NCBI RefSeq assembly: GCF_002368335.1
Contig: NZ_AP018288.1
Location: 1,109,247 to 1,173,246, forward strand
Reading direction: 5' to 3'
DNA length: 64,000 nt
From: Nostoc sp. NIES-4103
Lineage (GTDB): Bacteria > Cyanobacteriota > Cyanobacteriia > Cyanobacteriales > Nostocaceae
The notes under the pieces were generated by a model. That model made no database searches. It was not told where the DNA came from and was given only the letters and a program-made list of their open reading frames with translations. Position 1 is the stretch's first letter; the number at the start of each line of letters is the position of its first letter. A program made the translations under genes and the position numbers. Positions 25,701 through 34,203 of the stretch are shown here, piece by piece.

Positions 25701-27300
25701 CTGTGAATAAAAATCCGATTTTTGGAACTTTCTTGGGCTTGACTGAACCACTCACCAACCCCGCAGCTTGTCCAGATAAAGCAAACGCCTGTAAACGTTC
25801 TGCAAATTGTGCTGTAGAATTTCCAGTCACAGCCAGCCGATAGTTAAATGTGGTTCTGCCAGTATTAGCACTAAAACAAACATCAGCAATTGATACATCA
25901 GGATGATTAACGAAAAATTCCTGATAGCGCTGGGCTAGCGATCGCAATGCTGTTTCAGTTTTGGCAGATAGAGTCAGCAGATGTACAGGACGATCAATAA
26001 CAGAAGACTCTACAGCTAAATTGGGTGCTGCTTCCATGACTAGATGAGCGTTGGTACCGCCAAAGCCAAAGGCGCTGACACCTGCAACAGCTGGGCGATC
26101 GCTTGGCCAAGGCTCCAAGGTTTGCTGCACTTGCAATGGCAGTTTATCTAATGCCACATTCGGATTCGGCTGCTGAAAATGCAAATTCGGCGGTATCTTT
26201 CCATGCTTGAGAGACAACGCCACTTTTATCAATCCGGCAATTCCACTGGCTGCTTCTAAGTGTCCAATGTTGGTTTTGACGGAACCAACACGACATTTAT
26301 CTTCAACAGCACGATTTTCTCCTAAAACGGTTGCCAGGGCTTTGAGTTCAATGGCATCTCCTAATAAACTTCCCGTTCCTTGGGCTTCAACATACTGTAC
26401 TGAACTTGGTAAAATCCCGATATTTTGATATGTTTGCCGTAGTAGTGCCTGTTGCGCTTGCAGATTAGGAGCAGCTAGCCCATTACTGCGTCCATCTTGG
26501 TTAATTGCACTACCCCGGATGACTGCATAGATCGGATCACAGTCTGCCAATGCTTGAGATAGCAGTTTCAATACTACAACACCAACTCCCTCACTTCGCA
26601 CAAAGCCATCGGCTTGAGCATCAAATGATCTGCAACGTCCTGTAGCCGAGATCATGCCTGCATTTTTTAAGCTTGTTGTGATTTCAGGGAATAGCATGAT
26701 GTTAACGCCTGCGGCTAAAGCTAGGCTAGATTCCCTGTTACGCAAACTCTGACAAGCTAAATGAACGGCTACTAAAGAAGAGGAACAAGCGCTATTTACT
26801 GCCAAACTCGGCCCCGTCAAGTTAAGTAAGTAGGAAATACGGTTAGCAGTGGTACTGGTTAAGTTGCCAGTGACGGCATAACCATTTGTGGTGCGGGTAT
26901 CTGCAAGTAATTCATAATAATGGGAGCCAGAGATGCCAACAAAAACTCCTGTGGCGCTTGTTGAGAGTTTTTGAGGGACTAAACAAGCATCTTCCAGGGC
27001 TTCCCAAGCGACCTCTAGTAACAGCCTTTGTTGAGGGTCTATGCTCACAGCTTCTTGAGGAGCGATGCCAAAAAACTGCGGATCAAACTGATCGATCTGC
27101 TCTAAAAAACCACCTTGTATGAGTTGCGACTGTGATGAACTAGCATCAGCACTAAAGCAGGAATGTAGATCTTGACGTTCGGTGGTAATAGGTGCGATCG
27201 CGTCAATTTGATTGCAGAGTAGATGCCAAAAAGCTTCAGGATTGATTGCACCTGGAAAACGGCATCCAATCCCAATAATGGCAATGGGTTCAATATTCAT
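22720..27300 (-). CDS. Hybrid PKS-NRPS megasynthase KS-AT-ACP-C
   Basis: Multidomain enzyme (1526 residues): ketosynthase 1-430, linker, acyltransferase about 525-825, carrier about 965-1050 (Ser1008 in LGLDSL), condensation domain about 1068-1505 with intact MHHLITDG (His1203, Asp1207). No reductive, methyltransferase, adenylation or thioesterase domain is present. The KS has Cys172 and His347, but the first catalytic His is Gln307 (VEAQGTGS). The AT has Ser620 and His722 but lacks the GQGSQ loop, has GTSLGE for GHSxGE and lacks the Arg that binds the malonyl carboxylate. The C domain likely does the final bond formation. It is first gene of the operon. See findings. Confidence 0.92.
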   Translation of the reverse strand: MNIEPIAIIGIGCRFPGAINPEAFWHLLCNQIDAIAPITTERQDLHSCFSADASSSQSQLIQGGFLEQIDQFDPQFFGIAPQEAVSIDPQQRLLLEVAWEALEDACLVPQKLSTSATGVFVGISGSHYYELLADTRTTNGYAVTGNLTSTTANRISYLLNLTGPSLAVNSACSSSLVAVHLACQSLRNRESSLALAAGVNIMLFPEITTSLKNAGMISATGRCRSFDAQADGFVRSEGVGVVVLKLLSQALADCDPIYAVIRGSAINQDGRSNGLAAPNLQAQQALLRQTYQNIGILPSSVQYVEAQGTGSLLGDAIELKALATVLGENRAVEDKCRVGSVKTNIGHLEAASGIAGLIKVALSLKHGKIPPNLHFQQPNPNVALDKLPLQVQQTLEPWPSDRPAVAGVSAFGFGGTNAHLVMEAAPNLAVESSVIDRPVHLLTLSAKTETALRSLAQRYQEFFVNHPDVSIADVCFSANTGRTTFNYRLAVTGNSTAQFAERLQAFALSGQAAGLVSGSVKPKKVPKIGFLFTGLIHDKLQLDRQLYETQPVFRQVIDRCNAIAQPLLGKSLIDVLYTSTAEETAIDSINNSTALLALQIALCELWKSWGIEPSVVMGTSLGESAAAYVAGILSLEDALKLVIFGQQQVQSQSQKGTTSVVFADEQQVAAAIQPYADKVFIGIFAEPVMTISGEQQAVDAVTDALKAQGIKTIKSNLPYPYHSPLMKLLEVDFALCSPKIPIISGVTGQMSPDAMTNIEYWQTNLQQPVRFSTGMQTMYQQGVTVFIEIGPKPNLLSQGIRCLPERVGVWLPSLRPGQSSAVQMLSSLAQLYVLGVPVNWLGLDCGDNRDRLRLPTYPFERQSYWFKSSRSSQPSVLSPLPQRSLLSSLLGRGDSVKHIVQLLAETESFSQQEVQLLPKLITALVQHHQRDEHESALTSPTTNIEIPIAEVIAPESNIELKRVQLATSPEAQQQLLAEYLTQQIAKVLGLAPSQLDMEQPLNLLGLDSLMLIQLVNRIQKDFAVELSIEVLFENMTLVDLAQQLQTQLALFKSASSGDSVIMTSKSPVVLPLSFAQESFYSQIKLDPSNPFANLPFTLHFTGDLDIPTLERSFNELVHRHAALRTTFDIAAEQPTQIIHPTMNLPLSVVDLRSLSQAEQQMAVQQLSDQEAQQPFDIVKGPLVRTTLLRLLENQHILLITMHHLITDGTSMVIFLQELAAVYQAFSQGKPSPLPELPMQYADFVVWQRQWLQKDVLTKLQSYWQQKLAPYLVVPEIKIDQPRPAVPRLKAAIYPFQISEALSAQLKALSKQEGCTLFMLLLAALQILVCNYTGQQNFCIGTTVANRNRAEFESLIGCFINQIPIKANLEDNPTFRQVLYLVRKTTLKAHAYSALPLKLILETVPLLKTDNVPTFPLPIVMIFHNEIPFMTENIKLSDCLYVRGENRRFRGARRDLTLHMGESQKGIWGEMEYDIDVFFESTINRILEDFINLLKVITINPNRPISEVLEKALLLHDTQIKQNLARN

Positions 27301-28009
27301 TGTCTTTAGTCCTCAAATTAGCTGAGAATTAAATCTCAACTCTGGCAATAAAAATTAAGTAGGAGGTCGAAGGGAAAAGTCTTGTGATAAGTGGGTTTAT
27401 CTGATTGGCATTTTATATTTAATTATGCCCAAATACTTCACAGAATTTCAAAATATCATTTAACTACTTTACCTTTTTAGCTGGCTTCCAGCATCTTTTT
27501 ATCACTTAAGTAACCTAATACAATATACTCCCAATTTCTCTTATGTAATAAACTGATGATCACCATGGAAACCTTTAAAACGCTAATTTTTGGCAATAAA
27601 TATAATATGAGCATCTAGAAAGATTTGTATAGCTAGACTGTCAAATAAATAGTGATTATTACATTTATTTAACCACTATTTATACATTCAGTTTAATCTA
27701 TATCAATAGAGTGAGCAACTTTTAATAAAAATATTTCAATTTTCCTGCTTTTCCTACTTTTCCTACTTTTTTAGCTACAAATATAAGAATGTCAGCTTAT
27801 ATGTATCAAGTTGCATAATTACACGTTAATACTGTCATTTGTCAGTGGTCAGTTGTCAGTTGTCAGGAGGTAGAAGGCAGGAGGAAAGAATTATTTCTTT
27901 CCCTGATCACCCCATCCCCCTCATCCCCCCATCTGCCCATCCCCCACTCCCCACTGCCTAACGCCACATGCTCCACTTGGGGAGACCCCAAGACCGCAGT
28001 GGCTCCTCC
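27301..28009. promoter_or_regulatory. Upstream region of the biosynthetic operon, with STRRs
   Basis: About 700 bp without a gene. The right-hand part of the biosynthetic operon's leader is AT-rich and likely holds its promoter (27301-27830), including a tttcctac direct repeat near 27745-27770. From 27840 to 27960 there are cagttgt/cagtggt heptamers and a ccccatc-type array. A palindromic block (about 27976-28008, cttggggagaccccaag type) resembles the one near 36175-36235. Confidence 0.5.
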
Positions 28010-29410
28010 CTAATCCCCACCCAGCGCCGGACGATGCTGAATCCAAGGTTTGGCGGCTTCTATTTGGGCTGCTAGGCTAATTAAGGTGGCTTCGGCGGCT
28101 GGTTTACCAATTAACTGCACGCTGATGGGTAAACCCTTACTATCAAAACCTACAGGCAGGGCGATCGCAGGTTGTCCAGTTGCATTCGCTGGTGGACAAG
28201 GAGCAACCCAGTTAATAATATTTTGGAATGTCTCTTCTGGACTCAGAGAAGCCCATTCGCCAATGCGGATTGGTGAATGTAAATATACTGGTAACACTAG
28301 TATATCTACGGTATCAAAAAACGCCACAATTTCCCGTGCCACAATTTGCATTTGGTAAACTGCCTGGATGTACTCAGCAATAGTACCTGTGCGTGCCAAC
28401 AGCCAGCGATTAACGGGCTGCAATACCTCTGGTGGCAGTCCCGATGCAGCCACCGCAGATTGCCAGACGATTTGAAGCGGTTCAACTAAGCCGCTGAAAT
28501 CTGGAGATTTTTGTTCTACTATGTGACCGAGTTGTTCTAATATTTGCACTGTTTGCAATACACCTTGCTGACAGTTAGCGTCAGCTTCTCCCAAGGGAGG
28601 GATACTGGTAGCAAAGGCAATTCGCAAAGCACCAGGTTTGGTTTGAGTAGCGGCTAGAAATGATGGTTCGGGATCTGGCAGCCAGTAAGGATCGCCTGTA
28701 ATATAGCCAGATATGGCATCCAATAAGGCAGCAGCATCAGCAACGGTACGGGCAATAGGGCCATTGGCAGCAATCCCGGCGAGGCGATCGCCTACTGGTG
28801 CTTTACTCACCCTTCCCCGCGATGGTTTGATACCTACCACACCACAACAAGCCGCAGGGCCACGAATTGAACCACCACCGTCAGAACCTTGGGCGATCGC
28901 ACATAATCCGGCGGCAACTGCTGCGGCTGCACCACCACTGGAACCGCCAGGAGTGTATTCTAAATTCCACGGATTTCTGGCTGCGGGTAAACCCGTAGGT
29001 TCCGTGTAAGGAAATGAACCTAATTCTGAAGTTGCAGTTTTACCCAGAATAATAAACCCAGCTTGCTTAATCTTTGTCACTACCCCATCATCATATTCGG
29101 GAACATTATTCAGCAATACTCGATTTCCGTAGGTACAAGGTACACCTGCTACGGTGTTGAGGTCTTTAATGGAAATCGGTACTCCGAAAAACGGCGGTAG
29201 TTCTGAAGTGGTTGTGAGTAATTCTGTTTTGGCTTTAGCATCTGCGATCGCTAATTCTGCCGTCACCGTAAAATAACTCCCCAATTGGGGATTAAACCGC
29301 TGAATCCGTTGTAAATATATTTCTACCAACTCCAGCGGCGACAGTTCCCGGCGATGGATTAAATCCGCCAACTCTAGCGCTGGAGTAAAAGCTAAATCAA
29401 TTTCATTCAT
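28010..29410 (-). CDS. Amidase (amidase-signature family)
   Basis: Amidase-signature hydrolase of 466 residues, full length. The catalytic triad is visible as Lys82 (PISIKDLN), Ser157 (GGSSGG) and nucleophile Ser181 (GGGSIRGPA). The family includes GatA, aliphatic amidases and amino-acid-amide hydrolases; the absence of a gatB/gatC neighbour and the sequence of the C-terminal half point to a general amidase rather than GatA. The start at 29410 gives MNEIDLAFTPALELADLIH, the usual first helix. The 3' end overlaps no repeat, but STRRs follow it. Substrate unknown. Confidence 0.88.
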   Translation of the reverse strand: MNEIDLAFTPALELADLIHRRELSPLELVEIYLQRIQRFNPQLGSYFTVTAELAIADAKAKTELLTTTSELPPFFGVPISIKDLNTVAGVPCTYGNRVLLNNVPEYDDGVVTKIKQAGFIILGKTATSELGSFPYTEPTGLPAARNPWNLEYTPGGSSGGAAAAVAAGLCAIAQGSDGGGSIRGPAACCGVVGIKPSRGRVSKAPVGDRLAGIAANGPIARTVADAAALLDAISGYITGDPYWLPDPEPSFLAATQTKPGALRIAFATSIPPLGEADANCQQGVLQTVQILEQLGHIVEQKSPDFSGLVEPLQIVWQSAVAASGLPPEVLQPVNRWLLARTGTIAEYIQAVYQMQIVAREIVAFFDTVDILVLPVYLHSPIRIGEWASLSPEETFQNIINWVAPCPPANATGQPAIALPVGFDSKGLPISVQLIGKPAAEATLISLAAQIEAAKPWIQHRPALGGD

Positions 29411-29636
29411 AGGTTAGTTATTGGGCAGTTTTGTCTTTTTCTACAAGTCTCAAACTGGACTTGTTACTTTAGCAAAATTTCCGGGAACTATAAATCTATC
29501 GCTCCTGAGATTTGTGAATTAACCAGGATGCTTAGCTTCAATAGGTATGGTTACGTTGTGACTCCAACTGTAATCTCACTGCCCAAACATTTTAATTGTT
29601 TTCCATCAACTTTCGACAAATCCCCAAGGGATATTT

Positions 29637-31154
29637 ATGGCTAACCTAGAAACGCTAGTTAATGAATTGCCAATACTTTTTCATAAACTGAACTTAACCA
29701 TTGGTAATTCTCATGACCTCATGCAACAAGTCATCATTATCAGTAATGTTCAGGATCAATTACGAAATATTCAACAACTTATTGCTCAACAAGTAAAATT
29801 AACACAAAATAAAAATCATGTTCTCACTACGCTTGACGAGATTGTGCCAAGAACAACTTGCTTAAAATCTAGTGTTTCTCTAATTAATCCACAAAAAAGT
29901 AATAGAACAATATTTATTACTGAGAATTTTAATAATTATGAAAAAGATGTATCATTAATAGATTTGCAATTTAAAATTGATTACTGGCTCGAATGGGGCA
30001 ATTTCCTTCAATCTATAGCCGCAGATATTTTAAGTAATTCCCAATTAGTAAAACAACTTAATGACAATATCAACTATTCATGCCTTCCAGCAAAATTTAG
30101 AGAGTTTGATGAAATATTAGCAGTTGATTTGGTATTATATAACTCTAAAGCTTTACAGAAAACAAAGTCACAAACAAGTAATATACAAGAAGACGTTTTA
30201 CAAACAAAGCAAATATTAGATAATATTATAAATACTCTGAGTAACAGTCAAAATTTCTTAAAAATATTACTAGCAATATCCTCATTTTTTGGTAAATCGG
30301 GTTTTGTTTTAGAATGGTTTGACCATGACCACGAGTTAATTATATCCAGTGATGGAAAATTTCAAACATTAACAGAAATTATTAATAATTGTGAACTATT
30401 TCAAGTAAAAATTAATGAGCTATTAAATAATGATACTTTCCCACAACAGTCACAACCTATTTTAAACAATATTAAACAAAACAGCGATCAGCAAAAACAC
30501 AGTAGTAATCCAGTAAGGCTATTAGCAGCTTCTTCAGGAGAAAAAACGCAAAATAATTTTCAATTAGGACGTTTTACTTTAGTTATAGCTTCAAGTTTAG
30601 CTATCTTAGGTTTTGGTGGTTGGATAAGTAAAGAAAAATTTCCAGACCTCCAGCAAAAAAGCCAAAGTGTAAATCAAGAAAAAAGTGCAGTTAGCAATTT
30701 TGAATCTGCTTTGAAGCTGGGTCTGGAAGCTTCTGCTTTAGTACAAACGCCGCCACATCCACTAATCCTCTGGGAACAAGCAGAAACCAAATGGCAAGAA
30801 GCAATACATTTGTTAGCACGTATTCCTGAAGGAACATCAGTTTTTACTCAGGCACAGAATAAATTAACTCGCTATCGTTTTAATCATAGTGCTATCAGCA
30901 AAAAAGTTTTAAATGAAAAAAAAGCAATAGCAGACTTAAAATTAGCCGAACAATTAGCACATGAAGCTACTTTTTTTGTACAGAATTCACCTCATTCATC
31001 GCTGATTTGGCAGCAAGCATTAGACAAATGGCAGCAAGCAATCAATTTATTAGAAGCTATTCCAGAGAATTCCTTTGTCTCTCAACAAGCTAAAGATACA
31101 CTTCCCAGTTATAAAACAAACTATGCAGCTATCAGTACAATAATAAATGACTAA
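29637..31154 (+). CDS. Membrane-anchored protein with C-terminal tandem repeat
   Basis: A protein of 505 residues, unrecognised. The N-terminal part (1-300) is helical, Asn/Gln/Ile-rich and probably coiled coil. One hydrophobic segment lies at about 315-335 (FTLVIASSLAILGFGGWIS). The C-terminal region has two tandem units of about 70 residues (roughly 352-418 and 435-500), each with the pattern L-x-L-x2-x-A ... W-x2-A-x2-K-W-x2-A-I-x-L-L ... IP. This is a TPR-like hairpin unit seen in cyanobacterial hypothetical proteins. Topology and function are unknown. It has strongly AT-rich codon use compared with its neighbours. It is convergent with map, with a hairpin between them. Confidence 0.6.
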   Translation: MANLETLVNELPILFHKLNLTIGNSHDLMQQVIIISNVQDQLRNIQQLIAQQVKLTQNKNHVLTTLDEIVPRTTCLKSSVSLINPQKSNRTIFITENFNNYEKDVSLIDLQFKIDYWLEWGNFLQSIAADILSNSQLVKQLNDNINYSCLPAKFREFDEILAVDLVLYNSKALQKTKSQTSNIQEDVLQTKQILDNIINTLSNSQNFLKILLAISSFFGKSGFVLEWFDHDHELIISSDGKFQTLTEIINNCELFQVKINELLNNDTFPQQSQPILNNIKQNSDQQKHSSNPVRLLAASSGEKTQNNFQLGRFTLVIASSLAILGFGGWISKEKFPDLQQKSQSVNQEKSAVSNFESALKLGLEASALVQTPPHPLILWEQAETKWQEAIHLLARIPEGTSVFTQAQNKLTRYRFNHSAISKKVLNEKKAIADLKLAEQLAHEATFFVQNSPHSSLIWQQALDKWQQAINLLEAIPENSFVSQQAKDTLPSYKTNYAAISTIIND

Positions 31155-31160
31155 TATAAA

Positions 31161-31200
31161 AGAGGCAAATCGCCATTTGATGACGCTTTGCCTCTGGTAA
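31161..31200. terminator. Bidirectional terminator hairpin
   Basis: Nine-base stem agaggcaaa/tttgcctct (31161-31169 with 31187-31195) between two convergent genes. An AT-rich flank lies on the left side. It may serve both. Confidence 0.6.
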
Positions 31201-31222
31201 CACTAAATATTGAGAATTAATA

Positions 31223-32050
31223 TTAAAGCTGAGAGCGATCAGTTAAAATCTCATAACCAGATTCTGTTACTAAAACTGTATGCTCAAACTGCGCTGATAA
31301 AGAATTATCTACAGTTACAGCCGTCCAACGGTCAGATAATGTTCGCGTATGTCTCGAACCTGCATTCAAAATTGGTTCAATTGCCAATGTCATCCCCGCA
31401 CGTAATTTAACATTCGGCATATCTCTAGTACGAAAGTTAAATACTGAAGGTTCTTCATGGAGATTGCGACCAACACCGTGTCCGGTGAATTCTTCTACTA
31501 CAGTGAAACCATTGGCTTTTACATGGTCTTCGATCGCCCCAGCCAAGTCAAGCAAGTATACCCCTGCCTTAACTTGTTCAATGCCTTTATAGAGAGCTTC
31601 TTGGGCTACGCGAATTAGTTTAGCAGCATCAGGGGTAACATCGCCTACAGCGATCGTGATGCAGGAATCACCATGAAAACCTTGATAATAAGCACCTGTA
31701 TCTACTTTTAATACATCCCCAGTACGAATAACTTTCTTTGGACTTGGGATACCATGAACAACTTCATTGTTAATACTGGAGCAAATAGAACCGGGAAAAC
31801 CGTGATATCCTTTAAAACTCGGTGTTGCACCCATTTCTCGAATACGTTTTTCTGCATAAGCATCCAAGTCAGCTGTAGTCATTCCTGGCTTTACCAACTC
31901 AGAAATTTCTTTGAGTACGGTTGCTACAATTTTGGCTGACTGCCGCATAATTTCAATTTCACGCGGCGATTTAATTTCGATACCCCGGTGTTGTTTTGCT
32001 GGACGTGTCGGCTTAGGTGTTTGAGAAAGCAAGTTACTGAGAATGTTCAT
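31223..32050 (-). CDS. map: Methionine aminopeptidase, type I
   Basis: Removes N-terminal Met from nascent proteins. The 275-residue protein has the type I fold with metal ligands in VDTGAYYQGFHGDSCIT (two Asp), GHGVGRNLHEEP (His) and the late Glu residues (AIEPIL and QFEHTVLVTESG), all visible. The N-terminal extension of about 30 residues is usual in cyanobacterial forms. It stands alone, with a MITE-like element upstream. One of several map paralogues common in cyanobacteria. Confidence 0.93.
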   Translation of the reverse strand: MNILSNLLSQTPKPTRPAKQHRGIEIKSPREIEIMRQSAKIVATVLKEISELVKPGMTTADLDAYAEKRIREMGATPSFKGYHGFPGSICSSINNEVVHGIPSPKKVIRTGDVLKVDTGAYYQGFHGDSCITIAVGDVTPDAAKLIRVAQEALYKGIEQVKAGVYLLDLAGAIEDHVKANGFTVVEEFTGHGVGRNLHEEPSVFNFRTRDMPNVKLRAGMTLAIEPILNAGSRHTRTLSDRWTAVTVDNSLSAQFEHTVLVTESGYEILTDRSQL

Positions 32051-32230
32051 GGGAAATTAATAATTGCTGGCGCTTTGGTGCCACCGTGACAGTGTTTTTT
32101 CTGGATAGTTGAGAAATAATATCTATATTTACGTTAACTTATTTTTAACACTACGCTCTGTTACCTAGTGTAATCAGGCAGTGATACTCAAGGGACTCAG
32201 CCTGCACAGTAGGCTTTTTATGCTTTTTCA

Positions 32231-32376
32231 ACGTGAGTTTGATGAATACTGTTTTAACCTCTCCCCCGGCCCCTCTCCTACAAGGAGAGGGGAGTAAAAC
32301 CCTTATTTTTTCGTTCCTCCTCCCTCGCCTTTTAGGAGAGGGAGGCCGGGAGGGAGAGGTCATCGAACTCACGTTT
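32231..32376. mobile_element. MITE-like inverted-repeat element
   Basis: About 145 bp. The ends are inverted copies (acgtgagtttgatg at the left, catcgaactcacgt at the right). The inside has ctcccccggcccctctcctac facing taggagagggaggccgggaggg, so the whole element can fold into one long hairpin. There is no ORF of note. It lies between map and the cupredoxin gene. Confidence 0.65.
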
Positions 32377-32481
32377 TTTCAACTCGATTCTTGCCACCAC
32401 GCTGCACAAGCTGAAGTGGATTGAATATACATACCAGACGCACGCCTAGCTATTACTCAAATAATTTTTAATTTTTAATTT

Positions 32482-32970
32482 TTAATTGCTAACTACAATC
32501 TCTCCAGTCATACCTGCTTCTGTGTGTCCTGGTATGGGACAGCGTAAGCTGTAGTTTCCTGGTTTCAGGGTTACAAACACCCATTCTGCCTCTGCACCTG
32601 GTTTCAGTTCCAATTCGTGGATGGCTCCTTTAATTTCTACTTTGCCAGCTTCGACTTTTTGTGTCCAGATGCTATCTGCAAAATCCTTGGCAGTAAAATA
32701 GTGCTTCAGTTGGCTGGGATTGGTCAACCTGAGTTGATAACGTTTGCCTGCTACCAATTCCAAATGATTTGGTTCAAATTTGAGTTCACTGGCAGAATTA
32801 CTTAAACTGACTGTAATTCCTGTAGCAGGCTGCTTAAGGAAACTGCTAGACGAATTTGCCGCCATTGCTGGAGTTGCATTGATGAAACATAGGTAAACTA
32901 GCAACTGAAGTATGAAGAGACGCAAGCCTTTGCAGATGTACTGTGAAGTATAAAATATTAATTTTTTCAC
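32482..32970 (-). CDS. Exported cupredoxin-like copper protein
   Basis: A protein of 162 residues with a signal peptide (hydrophobic core about 15-35, APAMA-like cleavage near residue 38) and a cupredoxin fold. Type-1 copper ligands are visible: the His in LKHYF near residue 90 and the Cys-x4-His-x4-Met loop CPIPGHTEAGM near residue 145. This resembles plastocyanin/azurin-like and nitrosocyanin-like sequences, but plastocyanin itself has a shorter loop, so I call it cupredoxin-domain protein. It probably acts in the periplasm or thylakoid lumen. Alone on its strand. Confidence 0.82.
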   Translation of the reverse strand: MKKLIFYTSQYICKGLRLFILQLLVYLCFINATPAMAANSSSSFLKQPATGITVSLSNSASELKFEPNHLELVAGKRYQLRLTNPSQLKHYFTAKDFADSIWTQKVEAGKVEIKGAIHELELKPGAEAEWVFVTLKPGNYSLRCPIPGHTEAGMTGEIVVSN

Positions 32971-33061
32971 GTTGCTTTTGTTGGGAAATTAATTTAGAGG
33001 CTTTGAGTCAAAGTATACAAAAAATTATTGAGTCTGAACAAAATCGGCGTAAGATACCCTC

Positions 33062-33091
33062 GTAGGGGCGTACAGCTGTACGTCCCTACAG
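33062..33091. repeat. Palindromic repeat (gtaggggcgtac module)
   Basis: Nearly perfect inverted repeat of about 14 bases (gtaggggcgtacag with ctgtacgtccctac) in the space between the cupredoxin and VOC genes. Confidence 0.6.
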
Positions 33092-33166
33092 CTGATTTAT
33101 GTGTTGCAAATATTTTTAAAAATGGTATTATCCCACGGAATATGTTCAAAGAAAGCTGAGTCAAAA

Positions 33167-33598
33167 TTAACCGAGTTTAGCTAAAAGTCGAATGAATTCT
33201 AAAGGTAAACCATCGGCATCTGCGATGAAGGCAACTTCCCAAATGCGATCGCCTATTTGCTGCTGTGTGGGTTCTAAAAGGACTTTCAGGGGTTGTAATT
33301 GTTCTGGTTGACTTGCAACACGTTCTTGGATATTTGTCAACCAGGTGAGTAAATCTGCTGTAATCTCAGTTAAATCAAATGATAGATGATAGTAGCCTAC
33401 GTAGTGTTCGTCTGCAAATGCGTCTGGGGCTGGTTTTGGTTCAGGAATTTGGATAAGTTCGATTCTGCCGCCTAATCCTTCCATCCAACAAGCTAGGGTG
33501 TAGCCTGTGGTGAAGCGTTCACAAACCGTAAACCCCAGTATTTCATAAAAAGCGATCGCCCGATGAATATTTGCAGTCCGAATAGAAGCGTGGTGCAT
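33167..33598 (-). CDS. VOC-family (glyoxalase/dioxygenase-like) protein
   Basis: A protein of 143 residues, one vicinal-oxygen-chelate fold. The start MHHASIRTANIHRAIAFYEILGFTVCERF is the typical first beta-alpha-beta-beta unit, and the closing motif AFIADADGLPLEFIRLL carries the metal-ligand Glu. The presumed metal ligands are the first His pair, the central His of YYHLSFD and the late Glu. Cyanobacterial members of this branch have no assigned substrate. The start at 33598 abuts an STRR array. Confidence 0.85.
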   Translation of the reverse strand: MHHASIRTANIHRAIAFYEILGFTVCERFTTGYTLACWMEGLGGRIELIQIPEPKPAPDAFADEHYVGYYHLSFDLTEITADLLTWLTNIQERVASQPEQLQPLKVLLEPTQQQIGDRIWEVAFIADADGLPLEFIRLLAKLG

Positions 33599-33600
33599 AA

Positions 33601-33720
33601 CAAAGTTAGGAGTTAGGAGTTAGGAGTTAAAAGTTAGGAGTTAAGAGTTAGGAGTTAAGAGTTTTAATCTCCCCCATCTCCCTCATCTTCCCCATCTTCC
33701 CCATCTCCATCATCTCCTAT
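33601..33720. repeat. STRR arrays (gttagga and ccccatc types)
   Basis: gttagga/gttaaga heptamers at 33604-33665, then ctcccccatctc-type units to 33715. No gene. Confidence 0.85.
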
Positions 33721-33784
33721 AGTATAAATTCAGCGCAGCAAGCAGACCCATTTCTATCTGCTTGCTGCTTTTAGTATGCCAGTT

Positions 33785-34024
33785 TTACATCCTACCGTGT
33801 TGCAGAACTTCTTTTAGATGATTGCGAATTTCTTGTGCTTGCTCTAGGTCAGACTGGCGTAATTTTTGGAATAATTCTACACAAGGCTGGGAGTTTGCTT
33901 CTTGTGCGTCTTTGATGTAGCTGTCGTATGCCTTGACGGCTTCAGCTTTATTATGCAACACAGTAACAAAATCGTACTCTAGGTTGCTAATGGGTTCTTG
34001 AGAATGTCCGTTTCCTGTAGTCAT
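33785..34024 (-). CDS. Small helical cyanobacterial protein
   Basis: Seventy-nine residues from ATG 34024 (MTTGNGHSQEPISNLEYDFVTVL); an ATG at 34051 would add nine. It is mainly alpha-helical (about 15-75), with LEYDFVTVLHNKAEAVKAYDSYIKDA resembling a small ferritin-like or four-helix segment. A conserved family in cyanobacteria is likely but I cannot name it. A hairpin at about 33737-33770 lies after the stop. Confidence 0.65.
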   Translation of the reverse strand: MTTGNGHSQEPISNLEYDFVTVLHNKAEAVKAYDSYIKDAQEANSQPCVELFQKLRQSDLEQAQEIRNHLKEVLQHGRM

Positions 34025-34097
34025 AAATTTACCCTGTTTGAGGTTTCTCATTAATTTTTACTAGCGCTAACAGAGTAATTCATCTCCCGAAAAGCTT

Positions 34098-34129
34098 AAA
34101 AAAAAATACAAAGGCTGCGTAAGCAGCCT
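34098..34129 (-). terminator. Rho-independent terminator
   Basis: Seven-base stem (34112-34118 with 34123-34129), followed on the minus strand by a run of nine T (34098-34106). It fits termination of the PsiE-like gene, though its stop is about 75 bp upstream. Confidence 0.7.
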
Positions 34130-34203
34130 CAGTCAAAAGGAGTTCTAGATTGCTACTCATGGCTGAGTTTATCTAGCTATAGAATGATTAACCGTTGGTT
34201 GAT

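Noticed and set aside
32151..32424. Short ORFs on both strands within the inverted-repeat element
   Set aside because: They span the inverted-repeat arms and are mirror translations of one sequence.
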